From positions 1 through 64,000 of the forward strand of contig CANEYR010000001.1 in the NCBI GenBank assembly GCA_947444055.1: a DNA stretch of 64,000 nucleotides. Direction: 5' to 3'. The notes beneath the pieces were generated by a model. The model had not been told where the DNA came from. It searched no databases and was given only the letters and a program-made list of their open reading frames with translations. Both the position numbers and the translations under genes were made by a program. The stretch comes from Planctomycetota bacterium. Lineage in GTDB: Bacteria > Planctomycetota > UBA1135 > UBA2386. Numbering within the stretch: the first letter of the stretch is position 1; each line of letters opens with the position of its first letter. Of the stretch, positions 57,623 through 64,000 are shown piece after piece.

Positions 57623-58495
57623 CTACGCGCCACAACCAGCCCACCAGCGGGCCAAGGTATCAGGATCGACACTCTCGGCTCGACGCCCGAGATCGTCGGC
57701 GGACAACGCCACCGCAGTTCGCCTGATGACGGCGGCAGCGGCTGGCAACGTAGTCCGCAACACCTTGCGACGCTGTTGGAACAGTTGGCGGACGAACTCT
57801 GCAAAGCTCCGCCGATCCGCGCCAGACGCGACCACCATCGCTGCCCCCTCACGGCGATGCAGCTCCAGAATCGACGACATGACTTTTGGGCGGGGCCTAA
57901 AAACCTGGGGCCCGACATCGCGAACGCTGCGAGCAGTGAACATCGACTGCACGAGAGCAGACAGCCCGCCGTAGTCGGCCGAGCCACAAGGCGCGGCAAC
58001 TCGCTGCGCCATTTCCTTCTGCACCAGCACCACACAGCGCGCCGGCAACACCGGCAACGCCACCAATTCAGCTAGCAGTGGGCCGGAAACCGAGTAAGGC
58101 AAGTTGGCGACCACGAGAAGGTGGCCGTCGGCGGTGTTCGTTGACGCGGACGCGATCGCGGGATGCATGGAACGCCGCTCGCCGCCAAGGCCATCGCCAA
58201 GCACCCATTCGATGTTGGCCACCCCTGCCAGCTCTTCTTGGGCCAATTGCTGCAACCGTGCATCGATCTCAACGGCCACCACCCGGCCAGCCAACGCCGC
58301 CAACTCGCGCGTCAGGAATCCGAGCCCAACACCAATCTCCACCACGGTGTCCTGCCTCGTGGGTGCAGCACGTTCGGCAATCCACCGATGCAGGCTCGGA
58401 TCGAGCAGGAAGTTCTGCCCCAGCACGCTGCTCGGGCGAAACCCGATCGCTTCCATGCGAGCGCGCAGCGACGAGAACGAATCGCGATCGGTCAT
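57623..58495 (-). CDS. rsmA: 16S rRNA (adenine1518-N6/adenine1519-N6)-dimethyltransferase
   Basis: KsgA-type enzyme that dimethylates two adjacent adenines near the 3' end of 16S rRNA. 290 residues. Signatures are VLGQNFLLDPS, the SAM motif VVEIGVGLGFLTRELAAL, the catalytic NLPYSVSGPLL and VFRPRPKVMSSILEL. ATG 58495 lies 2 bp after the upstream lipoprotein stop; a TTG at 58501 is less likely. It is the last gene of a run with an OmpA-like lipoprotein and a FGE-domain lipoprotein. Confidence 0.95.
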   Translation of the reverse strand: MTDRDSFSSLRARMEAIGFRPSSVLGQNFLLDPSLHRWIAERAAPTRQDTVVEIGVGLGFLTRELAALAGRVVAVEIDARLQQLAQEELAGVANIEWVLGDGLGGERRSMHPAIASASTNTADGHLLVVANLPYSVSGPLLAELVALPVLPARCVVLVQKEMAQRVAAPCGSADYGGLSALVQSMFTARSVRDVGPQVFRPRPKVMSSILELHRREGAAMVVASGADRRSFAEFVRQLFQQRRKVLRTTLPAAAAVIRRTAVALSADDLGRRAESVDPDTLARWWAGCGA

Positions 58496-58497
58496 CG

Positions 58498-59580
58498 TCA
58501 ACGCCCAGCTTGTAGGTCGCTGAAGCCGAGTTCGCTTTGCAAGGATCTACCAAGGGTTCCGCGGATCGTGAGGCGCGCCGACAAGGCGAGCTCAGACCAT
58601 GCGGCCACGAGCACCTCGCGATGGCGCGCACGGCACACGAAGCGATGCAGGTGAACCAAGTCGGCGTCGGTGGCATCCGACGGCTCCGCTAGCAGCGCCA
58701 AGACCAACTCAGTCGCCGTTGCACAAAGGCGAAGACCTGTTCGTGCGCGCCGTTCACCGCTGGGGATCGCAACGTGTAGCTCCCCCATTGGTGATTGGAA
58801 GTCGGAGCCAACCACCACGCGAGGCACCAAGCCGTTGCCGGCTTCGGCTGCCCAATCGAGCGGCAGCAAACCGCCTGGTCCCTGCCAAATCGCCAAGGCT
58901 GGCGAGGCCAGAGCGGCGCGCCGACAAACTGCCGCGCTTGCCACCGGATCAAACGCACTGCCGCGAACGCCATCCACCACTTGGTGTCCATCCCACCACC
59001 AAGTGGGGATCGACTCCGTCCACTCGCTGACGTTGCCAACCAAGTCGTAGGGTTGGTTGCCGCCGCCACGACGACCGGATTCGAACGTGCCCACCGGCGT
59101 CGTGCGGCCGAGGCCAAGTTCACCGGTGTTGGCGCGTGTCCAGTCTTCGGAATTGCCCCACGGAAAGATGCTGCGGCCATCGCCCACTGCCGCCAGTGTC
59201 CATTCCTCTAGCCGCGGCAAGCGCAGGAACCGCCAGGCAGCAAACGCCCTTGCTTGCCGCAGGTCGAGCGAAGCCACCGGCAATGTCGGGTCGCCATCGA
59301 ATGGCACCACCGCCACAAAATCGCGTTCACGCGCGCGAGCCGTCATCGAGAACTCCGCCCAATCGGCGCGAGTTACTTCGAAGCGATCGACGAACAACTG
59401 CATCGCGGCGCTGGTCTCCGGTCGTTCGACCAGCACTAGGTCGCGCAGCGATCCGCAGCGGCCAGCGCGCCCCACCTCGAGACTCGGCTTGCTGCAGGCG
59501 ACGGCAAGCAGCATCGTCAGTGCACACCCTGGGTACGACCGAGACCGCCCACCGATCGCTGCGTGCGCTCGTAGCTTCAC
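58498..59580 (-). CDS. Lipoprotein with formylglycine-generating-enzyme-like (SUMF1) fold
   Basis: 360 residues. LLAVACS is a lipobox. The fold is that of FGE/SUMF1-like proteins: RFEVTRADWAEF, RLPRLEEWTLAA, IFPWGN, NQPYDLVGNVSEW and ARTGLRLC. The cysteines of true FGE active sites are not in the expected positions, so a binding rather than catalytic role is likely. A helical tail extends beyond the fold. The GTG start overlaps the OmpA-like stop as GTGA, and the rsmA ATG follows its stop by 2 bp. Confidence 0.82.
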   Translation of the reverse strand: MKLRAHAAIGGRSRSYPGCALTMLLAVACSKPSLEVGRAGRCGSLRDLVLVERPETSAAMQLFVDRFEVTRADWAEFSMTARARERDFVAVVPFDGDPTLPVASLDLRQARAFAAWRFLRLPRLEEWTLAAVGDGRSIFPWGNSEDWTRANTGELGLGRTTPVGTFESGRRGGGNQPYDLVGNVSEWTESIPTWWWDGHQVVDGVRGSAFDPVASAAVCRRAALASPALAIWQGPGGLLPLDWAAEAGNGLVPRVVVGSDFQSPMGELHVAIPSGERRARTGLRLCATATELVLALLAEPSDATDADLVHLHRFVCRARHREVLVAAWSELALSARLTIRGTLGRSLQSELGFSDLQAGR

Positions 59581-60236
59581 GAATCGAGCAGCAGGATCTC
59601 AACGCGTCGATTCTTCTGCCGAGTCGCGTCATCGCCGCCGGTGACCGCCGGACGATATTGGCTGTATCCAGCCACGCTGACGTCATCCGCCTTCAGGCCG
59701 CCTGCGGTCGTAAAGAAGTCCGCCACGACCATCGCCCGCTCCATGGACAACCGCAGGTTGGTGCCCCACTGGCTGCGCTGGATCGGCGTGTCGTCGGTGT
59801 GGCCTTCGATCCGAATCTTCCTACTGGCTAGTTGGCCGGCCAGTTCCGTGAGCGTGCGCTTGCCTTGTTCGGACAGCGCGTTCTGCCCCGCAGCAAACAG
59901 GATGTTGCCGGCGACGCGGAAGGCAAAGCCCTCGCGCGTGCGCACGAGCTCAACGCCATTTTCAGCTGAAGGAGTGCCTTCGCCATACTTTGCCAGCAGG
60001 CCCTCAAGCCGCTTCTTCTGGTCCGCGATCCAAGCCGCGTCGGCCGCACGGACCGACAGGTCTTGGTTCTCAGACCGCAACCGCGCGTTCTCGGCGCTCA
60101 ATGTCTTCTGCGCGTCCGCCATACCGGCGATTTGCGCCTGCAATGCGTTCTTGGCGCCGACGACCTGGCGGTGTGCTTCAGGACTTACGCAAGCAGCCGC
60201 AGCGAATAACGCGGCCATCGTCAAGGTGTACTTCAT
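59577..60236 (-). CDS. OmpA-family peptidoglycan-binding lipoprotein
   Basis: 219 residues. MKYTLTMAALFAAAACVS is a lipoprotein signal with the Cys after AAA. A coiled-coil region at about 30-85 (AQKTLSAENARLRSENQDLS) precedes the OmpA/MotB domain: FRVAGNILFAAGQNALSEQG, RIEGHTDDTPIQRSQWGTNL, LRLSMERAMVV and QKNRRVEILLL. These contain the Asp and Arg used to hold diaminopimelate. AGGGG lies before the ATG at 60236. It is translationally coupled to the FGE-like lipoprotein gene. Confidence 0.93.
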   Translation of the reverse strand: MKYTLTMAALFAAAACVSPEAHRQVVGAKNALQAQIAGMADAQKTLSAENARLRSENQDLSVRAADAAWIADQKKRLEGLLAKYGEGTPSAENGVELVRTREGFAFRVAGNILFAAGQNALSEQGKRTLTELAGQLASRKIRIEGHTDDTPIQRSQWGTNLRLSMERAMVVADFFTTAGGLKADDVSVAGYSQYRPAVTGGDDATRQKNRRVEILLLDS

Positions 60237-60381
60237 GGAATGCCCCTCGCGTTCAGTGCAAATGTGCCTTCGACAACGACCGACCGGTGGTCGCGGCGAA
60301 GGGCGCGGAACGTAGCCAGGGAACGCCAAGAATGCCACATGACGAATGCGACAACTCAATCGGCAACTCCGGGCCGACCGT

Positions 60382-60400
60382 GAACCCGGCCAGCGGGTTC
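60382..60400 (-). terminator. Candidate hairpin after the HTH-TM gene
   Basis: gaacccg and cgggttc form a perfect 7-bp stem with a 5-base loop, 74 bp past the stop of the gene at 60474. No T tract follows. The rest of the 237-bp gap 60237-60473 shows nothing else I can support. Confidence 0.4.
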
Positions 60401-60473
60401 TAGCGGTGGCACTCGGTGTGCGAGTGCGAGAGCGAGCGGGAGTGACCTGCAGCGGCCAAGCGGCCGCCGCGAA

Positions 60474-60968
60474 TCACTTCTTGGCTTCGGCCGCCCAGGC
60501 CTTGGTCCAGAAGTGTGCCTTCGGATCACCTTCCTGCGACATGTGGTAGGTGACGGCAAATCCCCATACCAACACCAGGAAGCCGACGAAGGCGCAGGCT
60601 GTAACCCAGCCAGGTTCCTTCGCGCCGACACCAACTGGCACGGCGGCCGCGGCGCGCGCGGGGCGCGCATTGCGAGTTGGCTTGGACTCAACGTCGTCGT
60701 CGTCAGCCAGCAGCGTGTCCTCCTCGGAGATCTGCTCGGTCACCATGCCAGTGTCGTCTTCGAGCGCATCGCCCATCGACAACTTGGTGGCGCCTTCGGC
60801 CTTGGAATGCAGCGACGTCACATCTTCGCGGCGGAACTTCATCGAGTCGCCATCGCGGTAGGCACGGATCTCACCTTCGGAGACGAGCTTCTTCAGCTCT
60901 TCGCTACGCATTTTGAGTTCGCGCAGGGCCTTCTCAAAGGAGAGGAAATCTTCGTTCTTGTCGGACAC
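60474..60968 (-). CDS. Membrane-anchored HTH (MerR/excisionase-like) protein
   Basis: 164 residues. The first 55 are a small helix-turn-helix of the MerR/excisionase kind (KMRSEELKKLVSEGEIRAYR followed by DGDSMKFRREDV). An acidic linker (about 65-95) with EDDTGMVTEQISEEDTLLAD leads to a single TM helix at about 121-140 (VTACAFVGFLVLVWGFAV) and a short periplasmic tail. GTG start at 60968. A DNA-binding domain tethered to the membrane is unusual; the fold may instead bind protein. Confidence 0.75.
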   Translation of the reverse strand: MSDKNEDFLSFEKALRELKMRSEELKKLVSEGEIRAYRDGDSMKFRREDVTSLHSKAEGATKLSMGDALEDDTGMVTEQISEEDTLLADDDDVESKPTRNARPARAAAAVPVGVGAKEPGWVTACAFVGFLVLVWGFAVTYHMSQEGDPKAHFWTKAWAAEAKK

Positions 60969-61098
60969 GGACGAACCTCAGCGTCTCAGGGACGAGCCAG
61001 GGGAGAGGGATCGATACTCGGGAGAAAGGGTGGCCACCAGCGAGGTCTGCACCACCCGGGAGCCGCAGGAGCTTACCGCACACTCAGCGTTTGGGTAG

Positions 61099-61122
61099 TC
61101 ACTACTTGCGACACTACTTGCG
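61099..61122. repeat. 12-bp duplication of the final codons and stop at 61114
   Basis: On the minus strand CGCAAGTAGTGT is followed by CGCAAGTAGTGA. In frame this reads Arg-Lys-stop, Cys, Arg-Lys-stop, stop (TAG, TAG, TGA). Confidence 0.96.
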
Positions 61123-61611
61123 GCTTGGACTGCCAGGCTCAAGTCCGGTCTTGACCTCCGCGTCCTTGGCGTCCTTGCGACCGTTCTTTTGGAACAGGTT
61201 CTCTAGCTGCTCATATTCGTATTCACTGCGGTCGTTGTAGCCACGGAGCTGCAGGTCGAGGTCGATGCGCCGGGCGCCAACCAGCACCACCCGCCTCTGC
61301 TCGGTGGAGCCACCGCGCGCCTCGTACACCGCGAGTTGGCGGTTGACGGTGTCGAGCAGATAGAGCACCGACGTGCCGATGCCATAGCTGCCGGTCACCG
61401 CCACGAAGCCGTTGCCACTGGCCGATTGCCCAGACTCCTCGCTGTAGACAAACTTCGGCTGGGTCTCCGGGGGCACGGTTTCCGGTGCCGCAGTCGGTGG
61501 ATTGACCGGCCCGCGACCTTGCGCGGAGGCGAGGTTGGGCACGGCCTGGCCGAGCAGGAAGGCGACGCCAAAGCCGGCGCCGAGCAAAACCGTTTGTTGC
61601 CAAGACTTCAT
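61114..61611 (-). CDS. Exported protein of unknown function
   Basis: 165 residues. The N-terminus SWQQTVLLGAGFGVAFLLGQ is a signal peptide or anchor, so I start at the ATG 61611; the frame is open to 61707. A Pro-rich stretch (about 28-50) is followed by a beta-rich domain (VAVTGSYGIGTSVLYLLDTV, RQLAVYEARGGSTEQRRVVL) resembling a WD/beta-propeller-like strand pair, then an acidic-basic tail (DRSEYEYEQLENLFQKNGRK). I do not recognise a family. Its stop codon is tandemly duplicated. Confidence 0.7.
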   Translation of the reverse strand: MKSWQQTVLLGAGFGVAFLLGQAVPNLASAQGRGPVNPPTAAPETVPPETQPKFVYSEESGQSASGNGFVAVTGSYGIGTSVLYLLDTVNRQLAVYEARGGSTEQRRVVLVGARRIDLDLQLRGYNDRSEYEYEQLENLFQKNGRKDAKDAEVKTGLEPGSPSRK

Positions 61612-61672
61612 GCAAACTCCAACAGCTAGCCGCGCCGCGGATGTCGCGAAGCAGACTGAGCGGGCGCGGACT

Positions 61673-62488
61673 CTACCGCCCCTCAAGGGTCGGCGCGAAG
61701 CCCCCATGCCGCAAGAACTGCAGCACCTGCCGCAGGACCTCGTCAGCGACCGTCAGTTTGGTGTGGCCAGCGGCAACGTGCGTAGTCGCGACGGCCCCGG
61801 AAAACGTCGCTTCGTCCACTGCGACGGTGCCATCGTCGTTGCCCGGGATCACCGCGTTGCCTGCACCCAAGTCACCCACGATGGCACCCGTTCGCTCAGG
61901 CCACGGCAATCGCTGCCGGTGGAAGGCATCGCCGGGCGACAACTGCATGGCCGCCGCGGTGCCCATCAGGAGCGGATACAGGAACCAGTGCTTGCGCAGG
62001 TCGGCGAGCATCGCGCCGCGGTGTGGGGTGCCGAGGTAGACGACCGCTCGCGGTTGCACGGCCCCTGGTGAACGCAGGTACTCTTGGATCACCAGCCCGC
62101 CCAGCGAATGCCCGACGAAGCACCATTCGTCGACCGCCGCCGCGGAGGAGCCCTGGATGGCCGTTTGTAGCCGAACGGCGTGGGCCTCGATGCGATCCTG
62201 AGTGCTCGCGTAGCCAGGGTTCAACACCTCATAGCCGTGCGCCTCGAGCGTTCGCTGCAAACGCGCCATCGACGCGGGGGTGCGAAACAACCCGTGTTGC
62301 AGCACCACCACCCGCCGTCGGCCATCGACGGGTGCACGCAGATCCGGCTGCGTGTTGACCGACCCGAGATTCAGCACCACATCAAACGGCCACGCGATCG
62401 GTCCACCGACCAGAACCATGCCAACTCCGACGAGCAACGCGCACACCAGCACCGCGATCCATCGCGAACGTCGCCGAGTTGGTGCCAT
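61673..62488 (-). CDS. Lipase-like alpha/beta hydrolase with N-terminal membrane segment
   Basis: 271 residues. A single N-terminal hydrophobic helix (WIAVLVCALLVGVGMVLVGG) is followed by an alpha/beta hydrolase core: VVVLQHGLFRTPASM (oxyanion loop) and the nucleophile elbow CFVGHSLGGLVIQEYL. GTPHRGAML is typical of triacylglycerol-lipase-like proteins. Asp and His partners probably lie in GNDDGTVAVDEA and HVAAGHTKL. Substrate unknown; likely periplasmic-facing. It starts 2 bp after the miaE stop. Confidence 0.88.
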   Translation of the reverse strand: MAPTRRRSRWIAVLVCALLVGVGMVLVGGPIAWPFDVVLNLGSVNTQPDLRAPVDGRRRVVVLQHGLFRTPASMARLQRTLEAHGYEVLNPGYASTQDRIEAHAVRLQTAIQGSSAAAVDEWCFVGHSLGGLVIQEYLRSPGAVQPRAVVYLGTPHRGAMLADLRKHWFLYPLLMGTAAAMQLSPGDAFHRQRLPWPERTGAIVGDLGAGNAVIPGNDDGTVAVDEATFSGAVATTHVAAGHTKLTVADEVLRQVLQFLRHGGFAPTLEGR

Positions 62489-62490
62489 GA

Positions 62491-63105
62491 CTAGCGTGGC
62501 AGACCGCTGTGCAAGCGGTGCGCAAACGGCAGGGCGCGCAACACGGTCTCCTCGTGCGCAATCAACGCCCGATGGCGAACGGCAACGGCCGCCATCGGCA
62601 TCACCTGAGCTGCCACCTCGACGTACAACGGTGCATGCCGCGATTCCGCCGCCGCTAAGTCCGCGTAGAACCCCGCCAACTCGGGATCGGTTGGCGCCAG
62701 CGCGACCGCCAGCAGCTCGAGCCGTTCGTGCGAGCGAGCTTCGATGACGGCGGCCACTAGCAATTCGTCCACCAGGCGCTCGGGCATCCTGCTCGCCGCC
62801 GCCGCTTTCAACCGCTCGGCGTAGGGCGAGGGCGGCTGCGGCACCAACGCCAGACCTCGCTGGGTCAAGAGCCGCACCGAACGCTCAAAATGCAGCAGCT
62901 CCTCGCGCGCCAAAGCAGAAAGCGCGCGCTGGGCGTCGGCTGCAACCGGAACGCGGAACAAGAACTGCACCGCTGCTGCCGCGGCCTTCTTCTCGAGGTG
63001 GGTCTGCTCCAGCAGCAACTCAGCCGTGTGCTCCCGCTGGGCAAGTGCCCACGCGAGCGGCGTCACAAAGCTCAGCGGCGGCGGTGCGTCGGAAATCGCG
63101 GTCAC
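62491..63105 (-). CDS. miaE: tRNA-(ms2io6A)-hydroxylase MiaE
   Basis: Non-haem diiron monooxygenase that hydroxylates ms2i6A37 in tRNA. 204 residues, the family's usual size. Four helices carry diiron-type ligands: the Glu of HLEKKAAAAAVQFLF, EELLHFE, the Glu/His of VIEARSHERLELLAV and the ESRH of AAESRHAPLY. GTG start at 63105. It is coupled to the lipase-like gene (2 bp). The other tRNA-modification gene nearby is mnmE, 25 kb away. Confidence 0.93.
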   Translation of the reverse strand: MTAISDAPPPLSFVTPLAWALAQREHTAELLLEQTHLEKKAAAAAVQFLFRVPVAADAQRALSALAREELLHFERSVRLLTQRGLALVPQPPSPYAERLKAAAASRMPERLVDELLVAAVIEARSHERLELLAVALAPTDPELAGFYADLAAAESRHAPLYVEVAAQVMPMAAVAVRHRALIAHEETVLRALPFAHRLHSGLPR

Positions 63106-63144
63106 GAGGACGGCGATCGTAGCGAAGCACTGCGTCTCAACCAG

Positions 63145-63666
63145 TCACTGGCGTGAGCGCAACACGGCGTCCGTCACGGCGACGGCGGTGGCGGCATCAC
63201 GCACCGCGGCCACATAGTGCGAGCCATCGAGTCGCCAGCGCCATCCATCCCATTCGAAGGCGAGCACCTGCGCGCCATCGCGATTGGGCCGAGGCATCGC
63301 GACCACGGTGCGCAAGCCGCGGCTACTGCCGGCCAGAGGTGGTTCACGAAACCAATCCACCTGGCTCGTCTCGGCGAGAGCGCGCAACGTCGTGGCGTCG
63401 AGCTGCCGATCGACCGCATGCAGGTGTTGGTCCAGCAAGCCTCGATGGGCGCTCGTCGTCACCGCGGCAAAGGCCTCGGTGTCGCCGCGTGCACAAGCCG
63501 CGTCGACCGCCGCCGCGGTGGCCCGCAACCCTGGCACGACCACTTCGGCATCAAAGCGGCCGCCGCCGGCGGGCGCTGGCCAAGCCGCCGGCCAGAGCGC
63601 GAAGGCAACTGCCGCCGCCCCAACGCTCAGACAGACCGTCGTCCACAATCCTCGTTCAATCGCCAT
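63145..63666 (-). CDS. Single-TM protein of unknown function
   Basis: 173 residues. One N-terminal helix (TTVCLSVGAAAVAFALWPAA) suggests a membrane anchor or uncleaved signal. The rest is alpha/beta with an Ala-rich core (VPGLRATAAAVDAACARGDT) and a C-terminal strand-rich part (VLAFEWDGWRWRLDGSHYVA). No recognised family. The ATG overlaps the end of the gene at 63656 by 11 bp, so the two are probably coupled. Confidence 0.65.
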   Translation of the reverse strand: MAIERGLWTTVCLSVGAAAVAFALWPAAWPAPAGGGRFDAEVVVPGLRATAAAVDAACARGDTEAFAAVTTSAHRGLLDQHLHAVDRQLDATTLRALAETSQVDWFREPPLAGSSRGLRTVVAMPRPNRDGAQVLAFEWDGWRWRLDGSHYVAAVRDAATAVAVTDAVLRSRQ

Positions 63667-64000
63667 ATCGCACCTTGCATGTGCCGTTGCGGAACCGAAT
63701 CAACACCCCACCCTGTCGCGCCGCCGCCAGCGCTTCGATGTCGGGGAAGCGCAGCGTGGCGTCATCGACGAGTTCGCCGCCCTCGATGCTCGTCGGCCGC
63801 GGTCCGGCCACCACCGCCGTCCACGGCACCTCCGCCGGACGGCTCGCATCACCCGCGGTCTGCAACACCAGCTCCTTCTTGGCGGCATCGTAGAAGCAAC
63901 GAGTCAGCGGCGCTTTGGTTGCGCGCACGTGCGGGGCGTTCGCACCCGCGTGGCTCTTGGTCGTGACTTGGAACGTGCCGACACGATTTGGCACGTAGAC
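63656..64000 (-). CDS. Protein of unknown function, N-terminus cut by right edge
   Basis: 115 residues visible, open to the window edge (VYVPNRVGTFQVTTKSH), so the start is outside. The visible part is beta-rich with CFYDAAKKELVLQTAG and ends VLIRFRNGTCKVRYGD. The strand-rich shape and small size would fit a pilin-like or secretion pseudopilin C-terminus, but no motif proves it. Overlaps the next gene's start by 11 bp. Confidence 0.6.
   Translation of the reverse strand, partial: VYVPNRVGTFQVTTKSHAGANAPHVRATKAPLTRCFYDAAKKELVLQTAGDASRPAEVPWTAVVAGPRPTSIEGGELVDDATLRFPDIEALAAARQGGVLIRFRNGTCKVRYGD

Noticed and set aside
59077-59086. ggattcgaac, like a tRNA T-arm
   Set aside because: It is inside the FGE-like lipoprotein gene (codes for part of GTFESG) and no tRNA cloverleaf surrounds it.

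Overview
This is a G+C-rich, gene-dense piece of bacterial chromosome made almost entirely of housekeeping and cell-envelope genes. I see no phage gene, transposase, CRISPR array, rRNA or tRNA. The best guess for the source is a planctomycete-like bacterium. This rests on secreted proteins that share a C-terminal beta domain, a TonB-like protein fused to a squalene-cyclase-type alpha/alpha barrel beside ExbB/ExbD, membrane proteins with helix-turn-helix or zinc-ribbon N-termini, and CotH, VTC and vWA/HEAT proteins. The assignment is inference from gene content; there is no 16S gene here to test it.

Layout. 1-5382 (minus): the start of a complex I operon, nuoA-B-C-D-EF-G, every junction a 4-base ATGA or GTGA overlap, NuoE and NuoF fused, and NuoG running off the left edge. 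5547-6293 (plus): a secreted Lys-rich protein, facing a K+-dependent-type pyrophosphatase (6531-8558) across short tandem repeats. 8697-18416 (minus): an envelope locus containing a TonB-like alpha/alpha-barrel protein, two secreted TPR proteins, ExbB, two ExbD, a two-TM protein and a zinc-ribbon membrane protein. 18694-20999 (plus): a KdpD/KdpE-like two-component pair. 21050-26736 (minus): citrate synthase, a subtilase-like secreted protein and a beta-lactamase-like/VanX-like lipoprotein fusion. 26909-31922 (plus): CotH, VTC, DUF4956 and HlyD-like genes in a row.

31978-45053 (minus): smc, an ATP-cone gene, nrdR, an intergenic region with an RNase P-like motif, mnmE, a BaiN/YhiN-type flavoprotein, a small basic protein, an isolated rplC, arginase, a SAM hydrolase, phosphomannomutase and threonine aldolase. 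45086-46387 (plus): an MFS transporter. 46397-64000 (minus): a vWA/HEAT protein, zinc-ribbon and acidic membrane proteins, selB, a CdsZ-like protein, rpoD and dnaG, rsmA with two lipoprotein genes, an HTH-TM protein, a lipase-like hydrolase, miaE and a gene cut by the right edge.

Two things stand out. The first is the 8.7-18.4 kb locus, which reads as a proton-motive-force-driven envelope machine whose TonB-like subunit carries an alpha/alpha barrel. The second is a recurring DNA pattern: short perfect or near-perfect tandem duplications of 12-18 bp sit on or beside stop codons, several of them creating extra in-frame stops.
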